From DASZGL01 sp035938875 (GTDB taxonomy: Bacteria > Chloroflexota > Dormibacteria > Aeolococcales > Aeolococcaceae): a DNA stretch of 16,424 nucleotides. Made by a program: the position numbers and the translations under genes. The DNA lies in NCBI GenBank assembly GCA_035938875.1, contig DASZGL010000002.1, forward strand, positions 1 to 16,424, read 5' to 3'. The notes below the pieces were generated by a model, which worked only from the letters and a program-made list of their open reading frames with translations, had not been told where the DNA came from and searched no databases. This document shows, piece after piece, positions 1-6,774 of this stretch (the stretch's first letter is position 1; each line of letters begins with the position of its first letter).

Positions 1-208
1 CGCCACTGCGGCGACGCGCCTCGTCAAGGGCCCTGATGACCTCGTCCACGGACGGCGTCACCCCGCCGACGACCATGGCTCGGTTGGCGTCGAAGACATC
101 GGGGTAGCGCTCGTCGGCGACCACGGTTCCCCAAGGATGGCGGGCGCACCGCGGTGTCAGCGCTTCCCAGGCGACCAGGAAGTCGACGCAGGCGCGCGGC
201 AGGGACAT
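1..208 (-). CDS. Partial protein, GNAT acetyltransferase-like N-terminus
   Basis: The reading frame enters from its ATG (206-208, minus strand) and is still open at base 1, so only about 69 residues are visible and the C-terminus is missing. The ATG shares one base with the TGA of the upstream hydrolase (TGATG), which suggests translational coupling; there is no clear Shine-Dalgarno sequence of its own. The visible part contains WGTVVADERYPDVFDANRAM at about residues 26-45. This W-G-x-V-x-x-D-x-R-(Y/F)-P-x-x-(Y/F)-x-x-N pattern resembles the N-terminus of some actinobacterial GNAT-family proteins, but the acetyl-CoA motif lies outside the window. The coding call is firm because of the coupling and codon use; the family call is tentative. 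Confidence 0.6.
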   Translation of the reverse strand, partial: MSLPRACVDFLVAWEALTPRCARHPWGTVVADERYPDVFDANRAMVVGGVTPSVDEVIRALDEARRRSG

Positions 209-1077
209 CAGCCGGCGGCCGCGGGCGCGATCACGCCGGCCTCGATGAGAAAGTCACGGACGACGCGCTGGAATCGCTCCGGCTCCTCGAGCTGGGGTGA
301 GTGACCCGACTCCTCGAAGACCACCAGCCGCGCATCGGGGATGAGCGACGCAATCTCCTCGCTTGCGGCGACCGGCGTGATCCAGTCGTGACGGCCCACG
401 GTGATCAGCGTGGGGCAGCGGATCTCCGCAAGCCTGGAGCGAACGTCGTACCTGGGCATGTTCTCGGCAAAGGCCCAGTTGTGGGTCGCCGCGTGGTACA
501 CGGTCGACGCCAGCCGGGCCTCCACCCGCGCCGGGTCGAGGTCGTGGTCGTACAGAGGCACGATCTCCCGCCAGCCCGACTCCAGGTCAGCGTCGTCGAC
601 GCAGCGACCGCTCATGATTCGGTCATATCTGTCGCGATCGACGTCGACGCGCGGGCTATTCAGGGCATTGCGGCGAGCCGCCTCGTCAAACCCCCTGTGC
701 GCGGCGGTGTCACGCAGGACGAGAGCGCTGACCCGCCCAGGGTGGCGCAGGGTGTACTCCATGGCAATGAAGCCGCCGTACGACCCGCCGGCCATGACCA
801 TGACCTCGGCGCCGAGATGCTCGCGCAGAGCGTCGACGTCGGCGACCCACTGCTCGTGGGTGAACGGCGGTGCCAGGCCGGAATGGCCCGACCCCCGGGC
901 GTCGAAGACGACCACGCGCAGCGAGTCGGCGAACGCGGCGAATGCACGGCGCGGCTCCGCACGAGAGCCGAGGCCGGGCGCCCCGTGGTGGACGATCATC
1001 GCCGGCGCGCCGCCGGCGCCGAGCACCTCGACCTCGAGCGGGTTGCCGTTGACATCGATGCGCATCCCCGCGGTCAC
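208..1077 (-). CDS. Alpha/beta hydrolase (proline iminopeptidase-like)
   Basis: A 289-residue alpha/beta-hydrolase-fold enzyme. The oxyanion-hole HG is at residues 31-32 (HHGAPG), the nucleophile elbow GGSYGG places Ser99, the acid is probably Asp231 (GRHDWITP) and the base His259 (SGHSPQLEEP). The length and the HGGPG-like motif fit the proline iminopeptidase/amidase branch, but the substrate cannot be read from sequence. The start used is the GTG at 1075-1077, which overlaps the TGA of the dipeptidase by four bases (GTGA). An ATG four codons downstream (1063-1065) is the alternative start. As it lies between a dipeptidase and a GNAT-like gene, it may release or process amino-terminal residues of peptides or small amides in the cytoplasm. 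No signal peptide is seen. Confidence 0.88.
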   Translation of the reverse strand: MTAGMRIDVNGNPLEVEVLGAGGAPAMIVHHGAPGLGSRAEPRRAFAAFADSLRVVVFDARGSGHSGLAPPFTHEQWVADVDALREHLGAEVMVMAGGSYGGFIAMEYTLRHPGRVSALVLRDTAAHRGFDEAARRNALNSPRVDVDRDRYDRIMSGRCVDDADLESGWREIVPLYDHDLDPARVEARLASTVYHAATHNWAFAENMPRYDVRSRLAEIRCPTLITVGRHDWITPVAASEEIASLIPDARLVVFEESGHSPQLEEPERFQRVVRDFLIEAGVIAPAAAG

Positions 1078-2270
1078 CAGATCTCGCCGAGGACGCGCAG
1101 CACGTTGCCGCCGATGACCGCGCGGATGTCGTCGTCGGAGTAGTTGTGGGCGACCAGCCAGCCGGCGATGTTGGTGAAGTTCTCAGCGGGGTTCTCCATG
1201 CCGTCGACGTAGTCGACACGCTCGAAGAAGGGACCCGACTGCACGGTCGCGATGGAGAGCTGCGCAGCAAAGGCGGAGTGCAACCCGACGTGGTCGCCGA
1301 AAAGGGTGTCCGGACCGAAGGCGACGTGCTCGATCCCGACCAGCTCGACACAGTGGCGGAAGTGATCCATCACCGACTCCAGGGAGTGGGCCGGGTGTGC
1401 CTCGCTGATCGTGGTGTGCGGTGCCGCTTCGAGGCCGATGACCCCGCCGCGTCGGGCGCAGGCGACGATGACGCCGTCGGGTTTCATGCGCGGGCTGTCC
1501 CACACGGTGCGCGAACCGGCGTGGGTGATGAGCACCGGACGCGTGCTGCTCTCGATGACGTCGTGCGAGGTGCGATCTCCCGAATGCGAGATGTCGATGG
1601 CCATGCCGAGCCGGTTCATGCGCTCGACCGCACGGCGGCCGAAGTCGGTCAGTCCCCCGTCGTTGCGCTCGCGCAGCCCCCCGCCCAGGGCGTTGGCCTC
1701 GCTGTAGGCGATCCCCATCTGGCGGACTCCGAAGCCGTAAAGGATGTCGATGCGATCGAGCTCGTTCTCGATCATCGTCGCCGCCTCGAGGCCGGCGACC
1801 AGCGCCAGTCGCGAGGTGCGGTGCGCGTCGATGATGTCGTCGACCGAACGTGCCACGAAGACGCCGTCCTGATGGGCCAGGTCGCAGAGACGCATGCCCA
1901 GGTCGTGGAGCACGTCGGTCCACTTCCAGCCCATCGCCGAGGTGATGCAGCAGGTGCCGTCCATGAAGTTGTCGAACACCGCGGTCATCCCCGACAGCGC
2001 CAGGCCGCTGAAGCCGGTCACCTGCCTGCCGGCGCGGTTGTACTCGACGGACTCCTCGATGCGCAGGGGAAACACCGCGGGGTGGTCGTGCAGGGAGATG
2101 ACGATGCTCTCCTCGACCAGCCGCCGGGCATGGTCTCGCTGGGCCGGGCTCAGCGTCGTCGCGTAGGCCGGCACTCGCCCCACCTCGGGGGCGAGGTCGA
2201 ACTCCCGGTAGTCGATGCCGGCGCGAAGATATTCGTAGGAACGGTATCCGGCCGTGCGCGTCGCGGACAT
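1074..2270 (-). CDS. Membrane dipeptidase (peptidase family M19)
   Basis: A 398-residue member of the zinc-dependent renal dipeptidase family. Landmarks in order: SLHDHP at residues 59-64 (first metal motif), VAGLEA with the bridging Glu162, DISHSG with His229, ITHAGSR with His250, and FGPD with Asp321. The C-terminal stretch NPAENFTNIAGWLVAHNYSD, followed by GGNVLRV, is a strong family hallmark. The first motif reads H-D-H rather than the usual H-x-D. The start is set at the ATG 2268-2270 because GGAGG lies six bases upstream; an in-frame GTG at 2313-2315 lacks such a site. No signal peptide is seen, so the enzyme is probably cytoplasmic despite the family name. It is the first gene of a minus-strand operon with the hydrolase and the GNAT-like gene. 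Confidence 0.92.
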   Translation of the reverse strand: MSATRTAGYRSYEYLRAGIDYREFDLAPEVGRVPAYATTLSPAQRDHARRLVEESIVISLHDHPAVFPLRIEESVEYNRAGRQVTGFSGLALSGMTAVFDNFMDGTCCITSAMGWKWTDVLHDLGMRLCDLAHQDGVFVARSVDDIIDAHRTSRLALVAGLEAATMIENELDRIDILYGFGVRQMGIAYSEANALGGGLRERNDGGLTDFGRRAVERMNRLGMAIDISHSGDRTSHDVIESSTRPVLITHAGSRTVWDSPRMKPDGVIVACARRGGVIGLEAAPHTTISEAHPAHSLESVMDHFRHCVELVGIEHVAFGPDTLFGDHVGLHSAFAAQLSIATVQSGPFFERVDYVDGMENPAENFTNIAGWLVAHNYSDDDIRAVIGGNVLRVLGEIW

Positions 2271-2374
2271 CGCTGGCCTCCAGGATCTGTGGAGCGACGA
2301 GCGCGATTCTGTCACGCGCCGGGCGCGTCGCCTGGGGACGCAGCCGCCCGGGCGGTGCCAGATCTCCGGACGGC

Positions 2375-2396
2375 GTTCACATCGCGCTCACACCTG
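2375..2396 (+). promoter_or_regulatory. Tandem 11-bp direct repeat, possible OmpR/PhoP-family site
   Basis: Two adjacent 11-mers, GTTCACATCGC (2375-2385) and GCTCACACCTG (2386-2396), share GnTCACAnC in register. The 11-bp period and the GTTCAC-like core resemble the direct-repeat units bound by OmpR/PhoP-type regulators, including actinobacterial PHO boxes. It lies 50 bp before the small membrane protein gene and about 105 bp upstream of the dipeptidase start on the other strand, so it could serve either. Function is inferred; no clear -10 box is visible next to it. Confidence 0.4.
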
Positions 2397-2445
2397 GTGG
2401 CGACCATCAAGCCATCACACCGCACCAGCAGAAGGAGACTGCACC

Positions 2446-2751
2446 ATGAGACCCCGATCGATCGCCGCCATCACCTGGACCCTGATCGCCGTAGCCGGCG
2501 CCACGGCGGTGGGCATCACCACCCAGCGTCCCAGCTTCGTGGTCATCACCCTGCTCGGCAGCCTCTGGCTTCCCCGAGCGCTCGGGCTCCGCGGCTGGGG
2601 CCGCCGACCCTGGCACGGATGGCACGGTCACCATCACGGCGATGAGCGCAAGGTGCCGGCTCGCATCGAAGAGCGCCTCGACGCTTGGCACCGTCAGGCG
2701 CACGAGAAGACCGGTGCAGGACCGGCGAGCAGCGGCAACGTGTCGGCATGA
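2446..2751 (+). CDS. Small His-rich two-helix membrane protein
   Basis: A 101-residue protein I cannot assign to a named family. It has two likely membrane helices (residues about 5-24 and 29-46) joined by a very short turn, then an Arg/Trp/His-rich cytoplasmic segment with seven residues of WHGWHGHHHG, ending in an amphipathic stretch around EERLDAWHRQAHEK. The ATG at 2446 is chosen because GAAGGAG (2431-2437) sits eight bases upstream; the frame extends further upstream but without support. It lies directly before a two-component pair and behind a regulator-like repeat, so it may be a sensing accessory or a target of that system. The His cluster could bind a metal, which is inference only. 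Confidence 0.75.
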   Translation: MRPRSIAAITWTLIAVAGATAVGITTQRPSFVVITLLGSLWLPRALGLRGWGRRPWHGWHGHHHGDERKVPARIEERLDAWHRQAHEKTGAGPASSGNVSA

Positions 2752-2772
2752 CCCGGCGGGCGGCCGGTATGG

Positions 2773-2801
2773 AGCGGAGCGGCCCGCCCGGCTGCTCCGC
2801 T
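2773..2801 (+). terminator. GC-rich hairpin between membrane protein and regulator
   Basis: The arms 2773-2784 and 2790-2801 pair over 12 bp (one G-T) around a five-base loop; the outer eight bases AGCGGAGC/GCTCCGCT are perfect. There is no T-tract after it, so if it terminates it would be of the U-less type described in high-GC bacteria. It ends 15 bases before the -10 box proposed for the response regulator. Confidence 0.45.
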
Positions 2802-2816
2802 GCGCCGGCGGCTGCC

Positions 2817-2822
2817 TAGGAT
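2817..2822 (+). promoter_or_regulatory. Putative -10 box, leaderless promoter of response regulator
   Basis: TAGGAT matches the TANNNT -10 pattern of actinobacterial sigma70-type promoters. Its last base is seven bases before the GTG at 2830, so transcription would start at or next to the start codon. The absence of a good Shine-Dalgarno sequence before that GTG agrees with a leaderless transcript. No convincing -35 is seen. Confidence 0.45.
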
Positions 2823-2829
2823 CACACCC

Positions 2830-3516
2830 GTGAGGACCATCCTCGTGGTCGACGACGAGCCGGAGATCGTCCGCCTGGTTCGCGACTACCTCGAGCACAG
2901 CGGCTTCGCCGTGGTCACCGCCGGTGACGGTCCCAGTGCGCTGCGGGCGGCGCGGATGCAGCGACCCGACCTCGTCATCCTCGACCTCGGGCTTCCCGGC
3001 ATCGACGGCCTCGACGTGACCCGGGCGCTGCGCCACGACGGCTCGGTGCCCATCGTCATGCTCACGGCGCGCGGCGAAGAGTCGGACAAGCTGGTCGGCC
3101 TCGAGATGGGTGCCGACGACTACCTCACCAAGCCTTTCAGCCCCAAGGAGCTGGTCGCGCGGGTGCGCGCTGTCCTCCGTCGCGGCGATGCCGCCGCATC
3201 AACCGCGAGCGTCGTCACCGTCGGCGACGACCTCCGTCTCGACGCCACGCGCATGGAGGCGTCGGTCGGCGGCCGGATGATCGAGCTCACCGCCACCGAG
3301 TTCCAGCTGCTCATCACCATGGCCCGACAGCCGGGGCGGGTATTCACGCGCACCCAGCTCCTCGACGCCGTCCACGGCGTCGCCGTCGACTCGTACGAGC
3401 GGGCCATCGACGCCCACGTCAAGAACATCCGGCGCAAGATCGAGCCTGACCCCCGCGCGCCGCGCTATCTGAGAACGGTGTTCGGCGTCGGTTACCGAAT
3501 CGCCGACCCCGGCTGA
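2830..3516 (+). CDS. OmpR-family response regulator
   Basis: A 228-residue two-domain DNA-binding response regulator. The receiver domain (about 1-118) has the acidic pair Asp8/Asp9, the phosphoacceptor Asp52 (LDLGLPGIDG), Thr79 and Lys101 (TKPFSP). The C-terminal winged helix (about 130-225) ends with the typical RTVFGVGYRI. It starts at GTG 2830, right after a TANNNT box. It shares one base (TGATG) with the downstream kinase gene, so the two are translated as a coupled pair. It may bind the tandem 11-bp repeat upstream of the small membrane protein gene, which would be local autoregulation; this is inferred. Confidence 0.95.
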   Translation: MRTILVVDDEPEIVRLVRDYLEHSGFAVVTAGDGPSALRAARMQRPDLVILDLGLPGIDGLDVTRALRHDGSVPIVMLTARGEESDKLVGLEMGADDYLTKPFSPKELVARVRAVLRRGDAAASTASVVTVGDDLRLDATRMEASVGGRMIELTATEFQLLITMARQPGRVFTRTQLLDAVHGVAVDSYERAIDAHVKNIRRKIEPDPRAPRYLRTVFGVGYRIADPG

Positions 3517-4649
3517 TGCGCGAGCGGCACGGACGGCCCCACTGGGGAGGACCGCGACGGCCGCCCTGGTGGCCGGCCGAGGAGGTCTGGCCCCCTCGAG
3601 GCGCGCCCCCATGGCGCCGCGCGGGCGGCCGCAGGATGATGCGCAAGCTGGGCTGCGCCGCGGCGATCCTCTTCCTGTTGCTCGGCCTTGCCGGCACCGC
3701 GGCGGTCTGGCTGGTGGCCAGCGCGCTCGGCATCGTCAGTACCGGGATATTCGCCCGCCTGGTCTCGGTCGCCGCGCTCGTTCTCGGCGGGCTCGCCCTG
3801 GCCGGCGCGGTGCTGGCGACGCGCCGGCTCACGGCCCCGGCGGAGAGGCTCGTCGAGGCGTCGCGCCAGATCGAGGCCGGCGATTTCAGCGCTCGCGTCC
3901 CGGTGCGCGGGCCGGCCGATCTTCGCACCCTCGCCCGCGCCTTCAACGCCATGAGCAGCAGGCTTGCGGCAACCGAGGAGCGACGACGCTCGGTGGTCGC
4001 CGAGGTCGCCCACGAGCTGCGAACCCCCCTGTCGATCATCCGCGGCCAGGCCGAGGCGATCAGCGACGGCGTCTACCCCGCCGACCCCACGCGGATGGAA
4101 CCGATCCTCGACGCGGTCGGGTCCCTCGAGGTCCTGGTCGACGACCTGGCCACCCTCGGCGTCGCCGAGGCCGGCGGCCTGCGCCTGCGACGAGAGCCGG
4201 TCGACGTCGCCGAGCTGGTGCACGACACCGTCGAAGCCCATGCAGCCGCCGCCGCCGAGCGTGGCGTCACCCTGGTCGCCGACGTCGACCCCGCGACCGC
4301 GCCAGCCGATGCCGACCCCGCCCGCCTCCGCTCAGTTCTCGCCAACCTCGTCAGCAACGCATTGCGCCACACGCACCCACCCGGCAGCGTGCGCATCGTC
4401 GCCACCATGGCGGCGGATGCGCAGACGGTCGAGCTGCAGGTCGTCGACGTCGGCGAGGGTATTTCCCCCGACCTGCTCCCTCACGTGCTCGACCGTTTCG
4501 TCAAAAGCGCGGAGTCGTCGGGGTCAGGGCTCGGCCTGGCCATCGTGCGCGACATCGTGGAGGCGCATGGCGGCACCGTCGCCGTCAGCAGCACCCAGGG
4601 CAGGGGAACGACGGTCACCGTGCGACTTCCCGTCGCCGCCGATCGCTAG
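3516..4649 (+). CDS. Sensor histidine kinase with minimal external loop
   Basis: A 377-residue membrane histidine kinase. Residues 1-44 form an unusual Trp/Pro/Arg-rich cytoplasmic N-terminus. Two membrane helices follow (about 45-70 and 78-101) with only a few residues between them, so there is no folded extracytoplasmic sensor. Next come a HAMP domain (about 102-155), HisKA with His166 in AHELRTP, and HATPase with Asn281 (NLVSNALRH), DVGEGI at 311-316 and GSGLGLAI at 336-343. The ATG shares one base with the regulator stop codon (TGATG); a later MM at 41-42 is a less supported start. A kinase of this shape senses within or near the membrane or through a partner protein, for which the neighbouring small membrane protein is a candidate. 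Confidence 0.95.
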   Translation: MRERHGRPHWGGPRRPPWWPAEEVWPPRGAPPWRRAGGRRMMRKLGCAAAILFLLLGLAGTAAVWLVASALGIVSTGIFARLVSVAALVLGGLALAGAVLATRRLTAPAERLVEASRQIEAGDFSARVPVRGPADLRTLARAFNAMSSRLAATEERRRSVVAEVAHELRTPLSIIRGQAEAISDGVYPADPTRMEPILDAVGSLEVLVDDLATLGVAEAGGLRLRREPVDVAELVHDTVEAHAAAAAERGVTLVADVDPATAPADADPARLRSVLANLVSNALRHTHPPGSVRIVATMAADAQTVELQVVDVGEGISPDLLPHVLDRFVKSAESSGSGLGLAIVRDIVEAHGGTVAVSSTQGRGTTVTVRLPVAADR

Positions 4650-4658
4650 CGATCGGCG
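4637..4658. terminator. Perfect 22-bp palindrome over two convergent stop codons
   Basis: The 22 bases 4637-4658 equal their own reverse complement, centred on CTAG. The plus-strand kinase TAG (4647-4649) and the minus-strand DinB-like TAG (4646-4648) both lie in the centre. As RNA from either strand it forms a nine-bp GC-rich stem with a four-base loop, suiting a bidirectional terminator or 3'-end protector. There is no T-tract on either side. Confidence 0.5.
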
Positions 4659-5107
4659 AGGCAGGCTTCGACGTCGCTGCGATGGTCGTCGGCGTGACGG
4701 ATGGCAATGGCGGCGAGCCGACCGACGCGGCCGTCGCCAAGCTCGAGGTCGCCGTCGCCCAGCGCGCTGATCAGCTCGATGAACGCATCACCGCGCCGCT
4801 GCAGGTGCTCGATGGCCGCCATCCTCGTGACGCCGGTATACGCCGACGCGTGCTTCGCGTTGAGCTCATCGATCAGCGCACCGTCAACAGCCAGACTCTC
4901 ACCGCGAAGCACGGTGCGCACGAAGTCGCCGATGTACCCGTATGCATCGGCAACATGGTCAACGATCACCCCGACGGGTCGCGGATCGTCGCCCGGCAGC
5001 CGAGCACGCCAGTCGTCGTCGCTGCACCGCTCGGCAAACTCCACGAGCCGGTCGCGCGCCGCGCGTATCTCGCTCGCATACTCCGCCGGCGTTCGCCTCT
5101 CCGCCAT
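4646..5107 (-). CDS. DinB-like four-helix protein (DinB/YfiT superfamily)
   Basis: A 153-residue, all-helical protein with the metal-site layout of the DinB/YfiT superfamily: His51 in the second helix (VDHVAD) and an HxxxH pair, His138 and His142 (IRHADDH), near the end. Relatives are metal-dependent hydrolases or thiol (bacillithiol/mycothiol) S-transferases; which one applies cannot be read here. The ATG at 5105-5107 is the only good start. The gene converges on the histidine kinase and their ends overlap by four bases. Repeat copy A lies just upstream. There is no signal peptide, so the protein is cytoplasmic. Confidence 0.82.
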   Translation of the reverse strand: MAERRTPAEYASEIRAARDRLVEFAERCSDDDWRARLPGDDPRPVGVIVDHVADAYGYIGDFVRTVLRGESLAVDGALIDELNAKHASAYTGVTRMAAIEHLQRRGDAFIELISALGDGDLELGDGRVGRLAAIAIRHADDHRSDVEACLADR

Positions 5108-5145
5108 AGCCGCGCAATGTATAGCTTTGATCGATGGCGGTGCCG

Positions 5146-5300
5146 CCTGACGTTAACGAGCCTCGGCGGAAGAACACCCTGCGCGCGCAGTGGGCGGGCG
5201 TGGGGCTTGTGCGCAGTCGCGAGTTCCGCAGGGCGCTGCAGGCGACCGAGGACTGTCTGAGCAGCAAGCACATGCCCCGCGTCCGCCCACGCCCATGCCA
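5146..5300 (+). repeat. Dispersed intergenic repeat, copy A
   Basis: This about 155-bp segment between two minus-strand genes matches the segment at 16242-16424 in blocks kept in the same order. Block 1 starts CCTGACGT(T/C)AACGAGCC and includes ACCCTGCGC and GGGCGGGCGTGGG. Block 2 starts GTGCGCAG(T/G)CGCGA and includes CGCAGGG. Block 3 runs from GCAAG through CCGCCC to TGCCA, with 24 of the last 34 positions identical. Copy B has about 33 extra bases between blocks 1 and 2. Inside copy A, GGGCGTGGG (5196-5204) is the inverse of CCCACGCCC (5286-5294). No convincing coding frame is seen. The rest of the 5108-5330 gap contains nothing else I can name. Confidence 0.65.
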
Positions 5301-5330
5301 GCGGATGATCAGCCGGCGGTGGTGACGCCT

Positions 5331-5912
5331 TCAGCGCAAGTGGCGGCGCATGATGGCGCGGCGGCCGCGGCGAGCGACGACGTCGAAGCCGTTGTCGGCG
5401 AACAGGGTCTCGTGTCCGGTGAAGGGGTCGCCATCGGTCGCGGCGCAGCCGTACGCCTCGATGCAGACGGCACCGCGCGCGCGACTGTCGTCGATGGCGG
5501 CGCGCAGCAGGGCGCCGGCGACGCCGTGACGGCGGTACTGCGAATCGACGACGAAACAGACGACCGACCACGCCGGGGTGCTGTCGGGACGCGCCAGCGG
5601 CCGCGACGCCTCTAGTCGTACGAAGTTCTCGCGCGGAGCGACGGCGATCCAGCCCACCGGTCGCTCGCCGTCGTAGGCGATCAGCCCGGTCGGCTCGCCG
5701 GCGTCGAGGGCGCTGCGGAGCACCTCGCGGTTGCGTTCACCTACCTCGCCGCGCCGCGGCCAGTTCGCGTGGAACTCGGAGCGGGGAAGGCGCCAGTAGG
5801 CGCACCAGCACTGACCGGCAACGCTGACACCGCCCCGAGGACCGCGCTGCTCGAAGAGCGCGACCAGGTCAGGCCAGCGCTCCTCGGTCAGGGGCTGGAC
5901 ATCGAGGTCCAC
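5331..5912 (-). CDS. GNAT-family N-acetyltransferase
   Basis: A 193-residue acetyltransferase of the GNAT fold. The acetyl-CoA pyrophosphate loop is at residues 125-136, with R127-x-x-G130-x-A132 as the Q/R-x-x-G-x-G/A signature, and helix ALLRAAI following. A distinctive CWCAYW occurs at 35-40, and the C-terminus carries the R-x-x-M-R-R strand seen in many GNATs. The substrate is unknown; an amine or antibiotic is possible. The start is the GTG at 5910-5912, four bases after the SDR stop, without a clear ribosome site, so translation is probably coupled. It is the last gene of the minus-strand run, and repeat copy A lies about 30 bp downstream of its stop. Confidence 0.88.
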   Translation of the reverse strand: MDLDVQPLTEERWPDLVALFEQRGPRGGVSVAGQCWCAYWRLPRSEFHANWPRRGEVGERNREVLRSALDAGEPTGLIAYDGERPVGWIAVAPRENFVRLEASRPLARPDSTPAWSVVCFVVDSQYRRHGVAGALLRAAIDDSRARGAVCIEAYGCAATDGDPFTGHETLFADNGFDVVARRGRRAIMRRHLR

Positions 5913-5916
5913 GAGG

Positions 5917-6774
5917 TCAGGGCAGGCCTATGACTCTGCCGATGAGCCGGTCCCTGGCGCGATCGGGAAGCCGCCGCGCCACCGCCTGCATGCGCGCGTC
6001 GCGTCCGACGAGGTAGCGCGTTCGCGGACGGCTGGAGGTCAGGGCGTGCTCGACGACGCGGGCCACCCTGGCGGGAGCGATGCCCGAGCGGGCGGCGCGC
6101 TCCGTGGCCTTGCGCATCGGCGTCATCGCGGCTCCATACAGCTCGATGGCGTCGGCGGGATACGCCGCCGCCTTCTCGTCGAACTCGCTCAGTCCCTTCT
6201 CCCAGATCGGCGTTGCCACCGACCCCGGCTCGACCAGAGCCACGCGAATGCGCCATGGACGCAATTCCAGGCGCAGGCAGTCGCACACCGCGGCGACGGC
6301 GGCCTTGGACGCGGCGTAGGCGGCGGTGAAGGGCACCGGCGTCCGTCCGCCGATCGAGCCGATGCAGACGATGCGTCCCTGGTTGCGGCGCAGTAGCGGC
6401 AGGAACGCCTGGGTGGTGGCCACGAGTCCGACCAGGTTGACCTCGAGCATCGTCCGAAGGGAATCCAGCGGCGTGAACTCCAGCGGGTCGCCGCCGGAGA
6501 TTCCCGCGTTGTTGACCAGGCCACCCAATCCCGAGCCGCGCAGCTGCTCGTCGACGGCGGCGCACGCCGCGGCGATCGACGCGCCGTCACTGACGTCGAG
6601 CGTCAGCGCCGTCAGCCGCGGAGATGCAGCCGCTTGCAGACGCTGTGCGTCGGCGCTGCGGCGCACCCCGGCGAAGACGCGCCAGCCGCAGCGGTCGAGG
6701 TGCAGAGCGGTGGCCTCACCGATGCCCGTCGAGGCTCCGGTGACGACGACGCTGGGACCACCGGCGGTGTTCAT
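5917..6774 (-). CDS. Short-chain dehydrogenase/reductase (SDR)
   Basis: A 285-residue classical SDR oxidoreductase. The nucleotide-binding TGASTGIG is at 12-19, NNAG at 88-91, the catalytic Asn113, Ser140 (IGSIGG) and the YAASK motif with Tyr153 and Lys157. The PG motif after strand six (EPGSVATP, 182-189) is present. Arg38/Arg39 after the second strand suggest NADP(H) rather than NAD(H). The 30-40 residue C-terminal extension resembles SDRs acting on hydrophobic or retinoid-like substrates, but the substrate is not known. The ATG overlaps the cyclase TGA by four bases (ATGA), indicating coupled translation. Confidence 0.92.
   Translation of the reverse strand: MNTAGGPSVVVTGASTGIGEATALHLDRCGWRVFAGVRRSADAQRLQAAASPRLTALTLDVSDGASIAAACAAVDEQLRGSGLGGLVNNAGISGGDPLEFTPLDSLRTMLEVNLVGLVATTQAFLPLLRRNQGRIVCIGSIGGRTPVPFTAAYAASKAAVAAVCDCLRLELRPWRIRVALVEPGSVATPIWEKGLSEFDEKAAAYPADAIELYGAAMTPMRKATERAARSGIAPARVARVVEHALTSSRPRTRYLVGRDARMQAVARRLPDRARDRLIGRVIGLP

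Noticed and set aside
1146..2645. A 499-residue plus-strand frame opposite the dipeptidase
   Set aside because: The minus strand encodes a clear M19 enzyme with a ribosome site; the plus frame shows no family features.
3569..5260. A long plus-strand frame through the histidine kinase and DinB-like genes
   Set aside because: An Arg/Pro/Gly-rich shadow frame crossing two well-supported genes; no recognisable motif.
5146..5300. Integron attC site or CRISPR repeat as an explanation of the dispersed element
   Set aside because: No paired GTTRRRY/RYYYAAC ends, no array, no spacer pattern, and no integrase or cas gene in the window.
5134..5325. A 63-codon frame over repeat copy A
   Set aside because: No ribosome site, Arg-rich shadow composition, and copy B does not preserve the frame because of the indel.
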